From: Mongoliibacter ruber
Lineage (GTDB): Bacteria > Bacteroidota > Bacteroidia > Cytophagales > Cyclobacteriaceae
Assembly: GCF_003003005.1 (NCBI RefSeq)
Contig: NZ_PVTR01000006.1
Span: forward strand, 62,001 to 126,000
Reading direction: 5' to 3'
DNA length: 64,000 nt
The translations under genes and the position numbers were made by a program. Positions 54,729 to 63,337 of this stretch are shown here, piece after piece (the stretch's first letter is position 1; the number at the start of each line of letters is the position of its first letter). Under the pieces are notes generated by a model. The model was not told the origin of the DNA, ran no database searches, and saw only the letters and a program-made list of their open reading frames with translations.

Positions 54729-55457
54729 ATGAAAATCTTCCAATGGATTTATACAGTTTATGCCGCTGTATTATTTGTTGTTTTGATGTTGGCATTCAGT
54801 TTATTTATCATTTTGCCTTTGGTCATCAGTCCAAGGGGAGGCAAGGTATCTTTCGTGTTTATCCGCCTTTGGGCATCAACGTGGTCTTTTTTGGTGGGGA
54901 TCAGGTATGAAGTGCATGGCAGGGAATTTATCAAGCCCCTTCAACCTTATATTTATATTTTCAATCACAGGTCATTCATAGATGCTCCTGTGATACCGAT
55001 GGCCATCCGGCAAGAGGTCAGAGCAATTGGGAAAAAAGAGCTTTCCAAAGTCCCTGTTTTTGGTTTGATTGTATCCAGAGTAGCCGTTTGGGTTGACAGG
55101 AAAGATGCCTCATCAAGAAAAGCTTCTGTAGCTGTATTGTTGGGTATTTTGAAAAAAGGAATCTCAATAGTTGTCGCGCCGGAAGGTACAAGAAACAATA
55201 CTTCCCAAGCTTTACTTCCTTTTCAGCGTGGAGCCTTTAGAATTGCTATAGAAACAGGAACACCTATCATGCCTATGGCAGTAATAGGAGCAGATAAAAT
55301 AATGCCGCGGGGGTCACTACTCATGAGACCAGGTAAAGTAAAGGTTTACTTTTCAACTCCTATTGAACCCAAAAAATACCAAAATGAAGAAGGCTATATA
55401 GCCTTGGCCGATAAATGTTTCAATCGACTTGAAGCAATGATTTTGACACATGAATAA
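54729..55457 (+). CDS. plsC: 1-acyl-sn-glycerol-3-phosphate acyltransferase
   Basis: A 242-residue inner-membrane enzyme making phosphatidic acid. It has two N-terminal hydrophobic segments, then NHRSFID (His 80, Asp 85; NHxxxxD motif) and APEGTRNN, with a typical PTPIMPMAV-like stretch (GTPIMPMAVIG). Starts about 100 bases after E1. Specificity for acyl donor is not visible. Confidence 0.92.
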   Translation: MKIFQWIYTVYAAVLFVVLMLAFSLFIILPLVISPRGGKVSFVFIRLWASTWSFLVGIRYEVHGREFIKPLQPYIYIFNHRSFIDAPVIPMAIRQEVRAIGKKELSKVPVFGLIVSRVAVWVDRKDASSRKASVAVLLGILKKGISIVVAPEGTRNNTSQALLPFQRGAFRIAIETGTPIMPMAVIGADKIMPRGSLLMRPGKVKVYFSTPIEPKKYQNEEGYIALADKCFNRLEAMILTHE

Positions 55458-55605
55458 AAATACAACCTACTTTGTCTTTGGACAATTGCTCTAAAGATCA
55501 TTCTTTTTCAAAGTCGCGTATTATTTTGACCATTAACCCATTATATTTTTAAATGATGGTAAAAATTCACTACATTTTTCATCAATTAAAACCCAAACAC
55601 CCGAA

Positions 55606-56937
55606 ATGATGAAAAGGAAACCACTCGTTTTAATATTGCTCATTACCTTGGTATTGAGTACCCCTGTTTTTTCCCAAAAAGACTATGTACCCTCACCGGA
55701 AAATCTCAAAAATAGGGAATGGTTTCAGGACAATAAATATGGACTCTTTGTACACTGGGGTGTTTATTCTGTGATGGCTGGAGGCGGCGATATGGGCATT
55801 GCCGAATGGATCATGAATCAAAAACAAATCCCAATCGTGGCCTATGAAAATCTCCCTGGCTTTTTTAATCCAATAGCATTCGATGCGGAAGAATGGGTAG
55901 CTACTGTCAAAAAAGCCGGGATGCGGTACATCACCATTACCTCAAAACACCATGACGGTTTTGCAATGTATGACTCAAAGGTCTCTGACTATAATATTGT
56001 CAACAGTACACCATTTAAAAGAGATGTTTTGAAGGAGTTGAAAGATGCCTGTGATAAAGAAGGCATCAAACTATTTTTCTACTACTCACAACTGGACTGG
56101 CACCATCCTGATTACTATCCTAGAGGCAACACCGGGAAGGGATATACAGGGCGTCCTGACTCTGGCGAATGGAGAAAATACATTGATTATATGAAGGATC
56201 AATTGACCGAGCTGTTGACCAATTACGGGGAAATTGGAGGGATCTGGTTTGATGGTCAATGGGATAAATATGAAGAAAACTGGTATTTGGATGAGATCTA
56301 CAGCCATATTCACAGTATTCAGCCAGGAGCCCTTATTGGTTCCAACCACCATTTGGCTCCTTTTCCTGGAGAAGATTTCCAAATGTTTGAAAGAGATCTA
56401 CCTGGTGAAAACACCATGGGATTCAATAAAGGCGCTGAAATTTCTCAAGATATCCCTTTAGAAATGTGCGAAACCATGAATGGAAGTTGGGGCTATAACA
56501 TCAAAGATAGAAGGTTCAAAAGTTCCTCTCAATTGTTAGAGACCATGATCAGAGCCGCTGGTTATGGTGCCAACTTTTTACTCAATACCGGCCCACTTCC
56601 TGACGGAACGATTCAGTCAGAAAATGTAGACACGCTAATGGTAATGTCCAAATGGCTGGATAAATATGGAGAGACTATCTATGGGACCCGAAAAGGCCCT
56701 ATTACACCTAGAGCTTGGGGAGTAAGCACGCAAAAAGACAATAAGGTTTTTATTCATTTGCTTGCTTGGAAAGATGAATCCATCCTAATCCCAACAATTG
56801 GAAACAAAGTGAAAACCGCGAAATTCTTTGCTGACAATAGTAACATAAAGTATTCTGAGAGCAAAGAAGGGATTTTACTGACAGTGCCATATGATAAAAG
56901 GAAGCCTTTGGAGACAATTGTGGTGCTGGAATATTGA
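55606..56937 (+). CDS. Alpha-L-fucosidase, GH29
   Basis: A 443-residue secreted glycoside hydrolase (signal peptide to about FSQ, residue 24). GLFVHWGVYSV, ITSKHHDGFAMY and the nucleophile Asp 216 in GGIWFDGQWD are GH29 landmarks. It would release alpha-linked fucose from glycans. The gene is not next to the SusC/SusD pair; whether it serves that system is unclear. Confidence 0.93.
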   Translation: MMKRKPLVLILLITLVLSTPVFSQKDYVPSPENLKNREWFQDNKYGLFVHWGVYSVMAGGGDMGIAEWIMNQKQIPIVAYENLPGFFNPIAFDAEEWVATVKKAGMRYITITSKHHDGFAMYDSKVSDYNIVNSTPFKRDVLKELKDACDKEGIKLFFYYSQLDWHHPDYYPRGNTGKGYTGRPDSGEWRKYIDYMKDQLTELLTNYGEIGGIWFDGQWDKYEENWYLDEIYSHIHSIQPGALIGSNHHLAPFPGEDFQMFERDLPGENTMGFNKGAEISQDIPLEMCETMNGSWGYNIKDRRFKSSSQLLETMIRAAGYGANFLLNTGPLPDGTIQSENVDTLMVMSKWLDKYGETIYGTRKGPITPRAWGVSTQKDNKVFIHLLAWKDESILIPTIGNKVKTAKFFADNSNIKYSESKEGILLTVPYDKRKPLETIVVLEY

Positions 56938-57112
56938 AAAATGAGGTGGTTTTAACTTGAAGTAGTCTCCATTTGAGAAGATATGGATTGAAAAAAATTG
57001 AAACTCGAGAATATTGTGATCCTCTATTTGTATAAGTGATGACTAGATATCATATCAATTTTGATTACATTAGATTTCAATAGAGAATTATTCACGTACA
57101 AAAACCACCTTT

Positions 57113-57334
57113 ATGAAATTTATGAAAAATTTAAAATCCTTGCTCCTTCTCGTATTTGCAATGGGATTTCTATTCGCAGTTGCTACTACCAGCTGTGGCC
57201 CCAAAAAAGCTGAATCTGACACAGAACAAGTAGAAGAACATCCTTCAGAGAGCGAAGAGCATCCATCAGAGGACGAACATCCATCGGGAGGTGACGAACA
57301 CCCATCAGGAGGCGATGAACATCCGTCCAATTGA
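57113..57334 (+). CDS. Small lipoprotein with EHPS repeats
   Basis: A 73-residue lipoprotein (lipobox TTSC, Cys 28). The mature part is very acidic, with six copies of EHPS or near-EHPS, including DEHPSGGDEHPSGGDEHPS. Histidine-rich acidic repeats suggest metal or surface binding, though no family is recognised. A bidirectional terminator follows. Confidence 0.7.
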   Translation: MKFMKNLKSLLLLVFAMGFLFAVATTSCGPKKAESDTEQVEEHPSESEEHPSEDEHPSGGDEHPSGGDEHPSN

Positions 57335-57343
57335 TAAAAAAGT

Positions 57344-57374
57344 AATGGCAGCCAAAAGGCTGCCATTTTTTTTT
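57344..57374. terminator. Bidirectional terminator
   Basis: AATGGCAGCC (57344-57353) pairs with GGCTGCCATT (57358-57367) and is flanked by T-runs in both directions, so it serves the small lipoprotein gene and the convergent transglutaminase-like gene. Confidence 0.88.
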
Positions 57375-58731
57375 ATAATTGCTTCCTTACAAAGGAAAAG
57401 GTAGTTTTAGGAAAAAGCTCTCCACTTTCTGACTCCATTATTGGATAGGCTAAAAAATTAATAGGCCCTGACTTAGGTCCTGGTTCTACTACGAGATCTC
57501 TGCCCTGACTTAACTCAATCCTATTTGCAGGGTGTCTGCCAAAATAATATGTCGCCAAGGCGGTGTATTTGTTACCCTCAGAAATATCTACTGGCCACCA
57601 CTTCCCTTCTGCATAGAATTCTGCCCAACAATGATACCCGTCAATCCCTCCATCATCCCTATCAGAAGGAATAGATGCTCCAATTGAAAAACGTGCAGGG
57701 ATATCTATTGACCTTGCCAAAGAGATAAAAAGCGAATGAAATTCAGTACAGTTTCCTGTCTTTGAATCACAGGCGAGAACGGAGTTTCCAGTTCCGTATT
57801 CACCAAATTTCATATAACGCATATTGTCTATGATGTAATCGTACAATGCCCTTGCGTGTACCAATTTACCTTGACTTTCTTTTCCTTTGATAGCTTCCTC
57901 CGCTATTTCGCTAAACCTCCCTCCTATTGGCATCAATAAATTTGGTTGAAGGTATCTGGCATCGACTTCACCCTTTACTTCGTATGGATTCTTCTCTTTC
58001 CTTTTTACATCATAAATAAGTTCAATCCTCTTACCGGAATCTTCAGGTGATAATTCTAAGTAAACTACTTTGTTACCGAATTCTTTTTCATCCAGAATTT
58101 TATGCGTGACAGGAATGTCCATTGAAATAAGGTCAACCTGTTGAAAATTGTCTGTTTTAGCAAGTGGAATCCAAGCCTTTGCAGTTTGGGTTATTTGAGG
58201 AATCACAGCTTCATACTTGAATTCAAAATCATCTGTCCCCTCGACTACTCCCAGTAATTCTGTAGATGCTGCCTCCACAGGTACTCTTCTCCAAGTCTTA
58301 TCTACTACTTGTTTCCATGTATAAAATGGCTTCCCATTCAATTTATGTAAAGAAGTCTCTGTCACAGTCATATTGCCAGGTTGTCCCTCAAGAAAAAAAT
58401 CCACATCATACACATCCCCTTTTTCATCGGCAAGATCCACACAGGCAAAATGTTTTTGCGGACCGAGATTGGAAAGATATTCAGTATGCACCCTCACGAG
58501 TTTCAATCTTAACTCATGTTTTTCATCATTGATCAAAAAGAATCCATCATTGGATTTTGTCTCTTTTTCGATATAAGCTTTAATCCCTTCCTCTATTTCT
58601 TCAATTGAAACTTTCTCTGTGGTAGTCTCTGCACCAACATCAGTTTCTTTTTTTTGCTCACCTTTATTGCAAGATGAAAAAATCAGAAATATACAAAGCA
58701 GAGAAATATTCAGAATTTTAGTTGACTCCAT
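57373..58731 (-). CDS. Transglutaminase-like domain lipoprotein
   Basis: A 452-residue lipoprotein (lipobox IFSSC, Cys 21). A catalytic triad is visible: Cys 328 in KTGNCTEFHSLF, His 367 in DGYHCWAEFY and Asp 382 in WWPVDISEG, with a proline after the Trp pair. The N-terminal half (about 40-260) lacks a known signature but is beta-rich. Likely a periplasmic or surface protease/transglutaminase-like enzyme; substrate unknown. Confidence 0.85.
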   Translation of the reverse strand: MESTKILNISLLCIFLIFSSCNKGEQKKETDVGAETTTEKVSIEEIEEGIKAYIEKETKSNDGFFLINDEKHELRLKLVRVHTEYLSNLGPQKHFACVDLADEKGDVYDVDFFLEGQPGNMTVTETSLHKLNGKPFYTWKQVVDKTWRRVPVEAASTELLGVVEGTDDFEFKYEAVIPQITQTAKAWIPLAKTDNFQQVDLISMDIPVTHKILDEKEFGNKVVYLELSPEDSGKRIELIYDVKRKEKNPYEVKGEVDARYLQPNLLMPIGGRFSEIAEEAIKGKESQGKLVHARALYDYIIDNMRYMKFGEYGTGNSVLACDSKTGNCTEFHSLFISLARSIDIPARFSIGASIPSDRDDGGIDGYHCWAEFYAEGKWWPVDISEGNKYTALATYYFGRHPANRIELSQGRDLVVEPGPKSGPINFLAYPIMESESGELFPKTTFSFVRKQL

Positions 58732-58810
58732 GGGCAGTATCCAGTATTTGATTTATATAACAAGATTGAAAGAATCTGTACTTTTTCCAATTCAATTACA
58801 GATTTTGATT

Positions 58811-58982
58811 TATGTATATCCGCTTTCATAACAGTAGAATCTAAAAAATAGAATTAACCTGTGAATTCGAACCAATATAAATAAATATCCAACTCGCCTC
58901 CCAGAGCGCAGGTATCTATTAGTATCAGTTTGCCATAAAACAATCGTTTAATTTATTAGTGGCATGATTGCGGATAATCATA
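58811..58982 (+). repeat. MITE-like dispersed repeat, copy 3
   Basis: About 172 bases. It matches copies 1 and 2, with an extra about 20-base insertion starting near 58892 (CTCGCCTCCCAGAGCGCAGG). Ends TATGTATATCCGC and GCGGATAATCATA form the clearest inverted repeat of the three. It lies upstream of the rhodanese lipoprotein gene. Confidence 0.8.
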
Positions 58983-59087
58983 TTTTGATTTTTATGAATA
59001 TATGTTGTCAAAATCCAAATGCTTTATGTCTAGACTCCTTACCTATGTCCTTGAGTCCAATTCTCTCAATTTTTAAAAGAATTTATT

Positions 59088-59095
59088 TAAATTTG
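59088..59095 (+). promoter_or_regulatory. -7 box of the rhodanese gene (TAAATTTG)
   Basis: Exact TAnnTTTG 19 bases before the ATG at 59115; no -33 element seen. Confidence 0.45.
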
Positions 59096-59114
59096 AAATT
59101 CAACCATCTATCAT

Positions 59115-59531
59115 ATGAAGAATAAGATAAACATTTTACTTGGTCTTGGCATTTTTCTTTTATCTCTTGGAGCATGCGAGGTCAAATCCCAAAAAGACCA
59201 ATCATCAGAACAGGTTGCTGTTCAAAATGTAGATTCGGATACCTTCCTGAAGTTAATCTCAGAGGGGGATGGCATCCTGATAGATGTAAGGACTGAAGAG
59301 GAGATGTCAAATGGCGTCATCGGTGATCCTGTTAAAATCGATTTTTCCGATAAGGATTTTTACCAAGAACTAGATCAATTGCCTAAGGATACAGAAATCT
59401 ACTTTTATTGCGCTGTTGGTGGCAGAAGCGGTAAGGCTGCCGAATACCTGATCAGCAAGGGATATCAAAATGTATACAACTTAAAAGGGGGCTACGACGA
59501 ATGGGTAAAAAATGGTTATCCTAAAAATTAA
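59115..59531 (+). CDS. Rhodanese-domain lipoprotein
   Basis: A 138-residue lipoprotein (lipobox SLGAC, Cys 21) with one rhodanese domain: ILIDVRTEEEM and the active-site loop YFYCAVGGRSGKA with Cys 99, then NLKGGYDEW. Possible sulfurtransferase or thiol-redox role in the periplasm. Most single-domain rhodaneses are cytosolic; export as a lipoprotein is common in Bacteroidota. Confidence 0.9.
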   Translation: MKNKINILLGLGIFLLSLGACEVKSQKDQSSEQVAVQNVDSDTFLKLISEGDGILIDVRTEEEMSNGVIGDPVKIDFSDKDFYQELDQLPKDTEIYFYCAVGGRSGKAAEYLISKGYQNVYNLKGGYDEWVKNGYPKN

Positions 59532-59533
59532 AA

Positions 59534-59562
59534 AAGCCGGAATTTCATCCGGCTTAATTTTT
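59534..59562. terminator. Terminator between converging rhodanese and DUF1080 genes
   Basis: AAGCCGG (59534-59540) pairs with CCGGCTT (59549-59555), flanked by A- and T-runs. Confidence 0.8.
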
Positions 59563-60293
59563 TATAATTCTTTTACTCTGATATTTCTAAACCAGACTTC
59601 ATCTCCATGGTCTTGAAGAGCAATTTTACCCTTACGGTATTTTGCAAAACCAGGCATGTCTTTGAATTTAGAACTTGCCACCATTTCTTCCCATTCAGGA
59701 GTCCATAGGCTGGTAGACACTACCATCACACCGTTCAAGTGCAATTCAAGTTCTCCGTTATTGACAATGATTTCAGCTAGATTCCATTCACCAATAGGTT
59801 TTACAGTCTCCTCACTTGACTCGATCAAGTCATAAAGGTCTCCTGCTCTGTGAGATACTATTTTGGCATCTGGGTGTCCATCATTATCAAGAATCTGCAT
59901 TTCCAAGCCAGTCATCCATGGATAGGAATATTCTTCTGATTCATGTACCAGAAAAATGATCCCACTGTTGCCGTCTTTTGCAATCTTCCACTCTAATTGG
60001 AAGTGAAAATTTTCAAACTCATCTACAGTCACAATATCACCAGCATCTCCAGGCTCCCAGTTATCTTTATTGGCAGCGTCTAAGTATAAATTCCCGTTTT
60101 CAATTTTCCAGGCATTACCGACTTCTCCTCCACCATATTTTTTCCAACCTTCGAAGGTGTTTCCGTCAAATAGATTTCTCCATTCACTTTCTTCAACTTC
60201 AATCTCGGTAGATTCTGCTGTCTGTTCAGATGGTCCTCCACATGCGAATGTCAGCGCAGCACCTATCATCAGCAAGGATCCTAAGTTTTTCAT
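59562..60293 (-). CDS. DUF1080 (3-keto-disaccharide hydrolase family) lipoprotein
   Basis: A 243-residue lipoprotein (lipobox TFAC, Cys 18). WRNLFDGNTFEGWKK, DFxLxxEWK-like FHFQLEWKIAKDGNSGI, TGLEMQILDNDGHPD and EWNLAEIIVNNGELELHLNG are the concanavalin-like fold of PF06439, a family now named for 3-keto-disaccharide hydrolysis. Directly downstream of the cytochrome c gene and part of the sugar cluster. Confidence 0.9.
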   Translation of the reverse strand: MKNLGSLLMIGAALTFACGGPSEQTAESTEIEVEESEWRNLFDGNTFEGWKKYGGGEVGNAWKIENGNLYLDAANKDNWEPGDAGDIVTVDEFENFHFQLEWKIAKDGNSGIIFLVHESEEYSYPWMTGLEMQILDNDGHPDAKIVSHRAGDLYDLIESSEETVKPIGEWNLAEIIVNNGELELHLNGVMVVSTSLWTPEWEEMVASSKFKDMPGFAKYRKGKIALQDHGDEVWFRNIRVKEL

Positions 60294-60295
60294 GA

Positions 60296-60724
60296 CTATT
60301 TCTTAAGAAGTAAAACGTATTTTACAACTGCTTCTACATCATCATTATCCAAGTGAGGATGAGCAGGCATAGGAACTTCACCCCATACGCCTACATTACC
60401 CTTAATAACTCTGGAAGTCAACAATTCAACATTTTCAGCTGTATTTTCATACTTTTCGGCTACATCAGCATAAGAAGGACCGACAATCTTTCTTTCGACC
60501 ATATGGCATGCCGTACAGCCCGCCTCTTTGGCTTTGGCAGAACCTGCTACAAAAACAGGATCGTCTTTGTACTTATCTTCAAGACTTTGAGTGGCTGCTG
60601 GTGCTGGAGAAGAAGTTGTACTTGTAGTCTCTGAAGTAGAGGAACTTGAACCTCCACCACCGCATGCATAAGTAAATGAGGCAATCGCTATCATTCCGAA
60701 TGCCAAAGATTTAATTGATTTCAT
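60296..60724 (-). CDS. Monohaem cytochrome c lipoprotein
   Basis: A 142-residue lipoprotein (Cys 21 in TYAC), then a Ser/Thr-rich linker and a class I cytochrome c domain: CTACH (70-74) for haem and Met 119 in VPMPAH as the likely axial ligand. Could accept electrons from a periplasmic sugar dehydrogenase. Two bases separate it from the DUF1080 start. Confidence 0.92.
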   Translation of the reverse strand: MKSIKSLAFGMIAIASFTYACGGGGSSSSTSETTSTTSSPAPAATQSLEDKYKDDPVFVAGSAKAKEAGCTACHMVERKIVGPSYADVAEKYENTAENVELLTSRVIKGNVGVWGEVPMPAHPHLDNDDVEAVVKYVLLLKK

Positions 60725-60739
60725 ATTTGATTAAATTGA

Positions 60740-61792
60740 TTAGATACCTAAAATTTTCTTGTTAAACTCTTCATCAGCACCCCTACCTGCAAAGTCGTCA
60801 AATGCTTTTTCGGTTACTCTGATTAAGTGGTCAGAAATAAACTGTGCTCCTTCTATTGCTCCTTGTTCAGGATGCTTGATGGCACATTCCCATTCTAACA
60901 CCGCCCAACCATCAAAGTCATACTGTGAAAGTTTGCTAAAGATACCACTAAAATCTACTTGTCCATCACCAAGAGAACGGAATCTTCCAGCCCTATCTAC
61001 CCAGCCTTGGAACCCACCATATACTCCCTGCTTGCCTGTAGGGTTGAATTCCGCATCTTTTACGTGGAACATTTTGATTCTTTCATGATAAAAATCAATG
61101 AATTGAAGGTAGTCCAAGCACTGCAATACAAAATGACTTGGATCATATAAAATATTCGCTCTTTTGTGGTTGTCTACTTTTTCCAAAAACATCTCAAAAG
61201 TAATCCCATCATGCAAATCTTCTCCTGGATGAAGCTCATAACATACGTCTACACCGTGATTATCAAATTCATCTAGAATAGGCTTCCACCTCTTTGCGAG
61301 TTCGGTAAATCCTGTATCGACCAAGCCTGCTGGTCTTTGGGGCCAAGGATATACCGTATGCCACATCAATGCACCCGAGAAAGTCGCATGTGCAGTTAAC
61401 CCTAAGTTTGCTGACGCCTTGGCTGCAAACTTTAGTTGTTGGCTTGCCCATTCAGCTTTGCCTTTAAGATTACCTGCAAGGTTTGAAGGAGCAAAACCGT
61501 CAAAAAGCTCATTATAAGCGGGGTGAACGGCCACCAACTGACCTTGTAGGTGAGTTGAAAGCTCAGTGATTTCCAAACCTGCATCATTGACTATTCCTTT
61601 TATTTCATCCGCATAGGTTTTACTTTCTGCTGCTTTTTGAAGGTCTATCATTCGGCTATCCCACGAAGGAATCTGTACGCCTTTATAGCCGACATTGGAC
61701 ATCCATTCGCAGATGGACTTAAGTGAATTAAACGGGGCCACATCATCAGCAAATTGTGCTAAAAATATCGCCGGTCCTTTTATGGTTTTCAT
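60740..61792 (-). CDS. Xylose-isomerase-like TIM barrel sugar isomerase/epimerase
   Basis: A 350-residue cytosolic protein of the AP_endonuc_2 type. Metal ligands fit CYELHPGEDLHDG (Glu), DPSHF, MFHVKDAEFN and VLEWECAIKHP (Glu). Members isomerise or epimerise sugars, and some act on 3-keto-sugars. It is 15 bases from the cytochrome gene, in the same direction. Confidence 0.87.
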   Translation of the reverse strand: MKTIKGPAIFLAQFADDVAPFNSLKSICEWMSNVGYKGVQIPSWDSRMIDLQKAAESKTYADEIKGIVNDAGLEITELSTHLQGQLVAVHPAYNELFDGFAPSNLAGNLKGKAEWASQQLKFAAKASANLGLTAHATFSGALMWHTVYPWPQRPAGLVDTGFTELAKRWKPILDEFDNHGVDVCYELHPGEDLHDGITFEMFLEKVDNHKRANILYDPSHFVLQCLDYLQFIDFYHERIKMFHVKDAEFNPTGKQGVYGGFQGWVDRAGRFRSLGDGQVDFSGIFSKLSQYDFDGWAVLEWECAIKHPEQGAIEGAQFISDHLIRVTEKAFDDFAGRGADEEFNKKILGI

Positions 61793-61899
61793 AGGTCTAT
61801 TGATTTTTGATATTTAAAGTTATTAGATTTTATCTCTTAAAAGAAAAAAAACTGGTATTCTGGCAGATCGCTCAATACAAAACACCAGGGAATTTCAAT

Positions 61900-63069
61900 T
61901 TATTTTTCCACAATAAATGGCGTCCATTTCTGGTCTGAAGCCGAACTGGCAAGAACGAGTTCTATAAATGCCATTCCTCTGATCCCATCTTCCGCTCCAG
62001 GGAAATCCCGCCATTCAGCCTTAGGTTCTTCACCTTTTCTCAGTGCATAAATACAACGTGCAAAATTTCTATAAATGTTGGCAAAGGCCTCTATATAGCC
62101 TTCTGGGTGACCTGCTGGAGTTCTTGTATTTTCATTTGCCATAGAACCCAGATAACCTGTACCAGCCCTGTAGGTCTCTGCAGCTTTATTAGGCCATCTT
62201 ACGACCAATGAATTATTGTCCTCTTGTTGCCATTCCAACCCTCCTTTATCTCCATAAACACGTATTTTGAGGTTATTTTCACAGCCAGTATCTACTTGAG
62301 ATGCTGTCAGAATACCTGAAGCATTATTTTCAAATCTCATCAAAACCGCTCCATCATCGTCTATCGGCCTACCTTCCACCTTGATATCCAGGTCTGCACA
62401 GATTTTGGCTACCTGCATACCTGTGACATATTCAGCAAGATTAAACGCATGGGTTCCGATATCACCAAAGCAACCTGCTTTCCCATTTCTAGCAGGATCT
62501 GTACGCCACTCCGCTTGTTTGTTGTTCTCGTGTTCGAGCAATTTGTAAAGCCAGCCTTGTGGGTACTCTACATATACTTTCTTGACCGTTCCGATCTCAC
62601 CATTGGCGATCATCTGCTTCATCTGCTTGATCATCGGGTACCCGGTGTAGGTATGGGTCAAGCAAAATAACTTATCACTCTTTTTAATAATCTTGTACAG
62701 TTCTTTTGCCTCATCATAAGTCAGTGTCATGGGCTTGTCCAATACCACATGGAAGCCATTTTCCAAGGCTTTTTTGGTGGGATCAAAGTGGACATTATTT
62801 GGTGTAACAATACTGATTATGTCTATCCTTTCACCCTCAGGAAGTAGAAGTTCCTTCTGAATCATCTCGTCATATGAGGAATAAACCCTAGAAGGATCGA
62901 TCATAAGTTCTTCACCCGCTTGTTTAGATTTGTCCGGATTACTGCTGAAAGCACCTGCTGTGAGTTCGATCAAACCGTCCATCAGAGCTGCACTTCTATG
63001 AATTGCACCAATAAATGCACCCGGACCTCCTCCGACCATTCCCATTTTGAGTTTCTTTTGTATTGCCAT
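61900..63069 (-). CDS. Gfo/Idh/MocA family oxidoreductase
   Basis: A 389-residue NAD(P)-dependent sugar oxidoreductase: GMVGGGPGAFIG (10-21) for the cofactor, DKPMT (the KP pair with catalytic Lys) and GDIGTHAFNL with the active histidine. Many relatives oxidise C3 of glycosides. No signal peptide, so cytosolic. First gene of the minus-strand cluster. Confidence 0.9.
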   Translation of the reverse strand: MAIQKKLKMGMVGGGPGAFIGAIHRSAALMDGLIELTAGAFSSNPDKSKQAGEELMIDPSRVYSSYDEMIQKELLLPEGERIDIISIVTPNNVHFDPTKKALENGFHVVLDKPMTLTYDEAKELYKIIKKSDKLFCLTHTYTGYPMIKQMKQMIANGEIGTVKKVYVEYPQGWLYKLLEHENNKQAEWRTDPARNGKAGCFGDIGTHAFNLAEYVTGMQVAKICADLDIKVEGRPIDDDGAVLMRFENNASGILTASQVDTGCENNLKIRVYGDKGGLEWQQEDNNSLVVRWPNKAAETYRAGTGYLGSMANENTRTPAGHPEGYIEAFANIYRNFARCIYALRKGEEPKAEWRDFPGAEDGIRGMAFIELVLASSASDQKWTPFIVEK

Positions 63070-63337
63070 TTCTATTTGGTTTAATGGTTTCAGTATAAAT
63101 TTATTTTGGGATAATTTTCTGTAAGATAAATCATGTATTTGAATCGCTTAAATACCATTTTAAATAATTGATCAATAGCGGTAAGATGTTATGAATGGTA
63201 AAAGAATGAAACACCAATTTACTTACTTGAACTTATATTTTAAAATCCTTAAAAATAAAGTAAAAAACCTTAATTTTAGCAGGTAACACACATTATAACC
63301 TCCCTCAAGAAGGTATTTACTCCAAAAAACATTCCGA

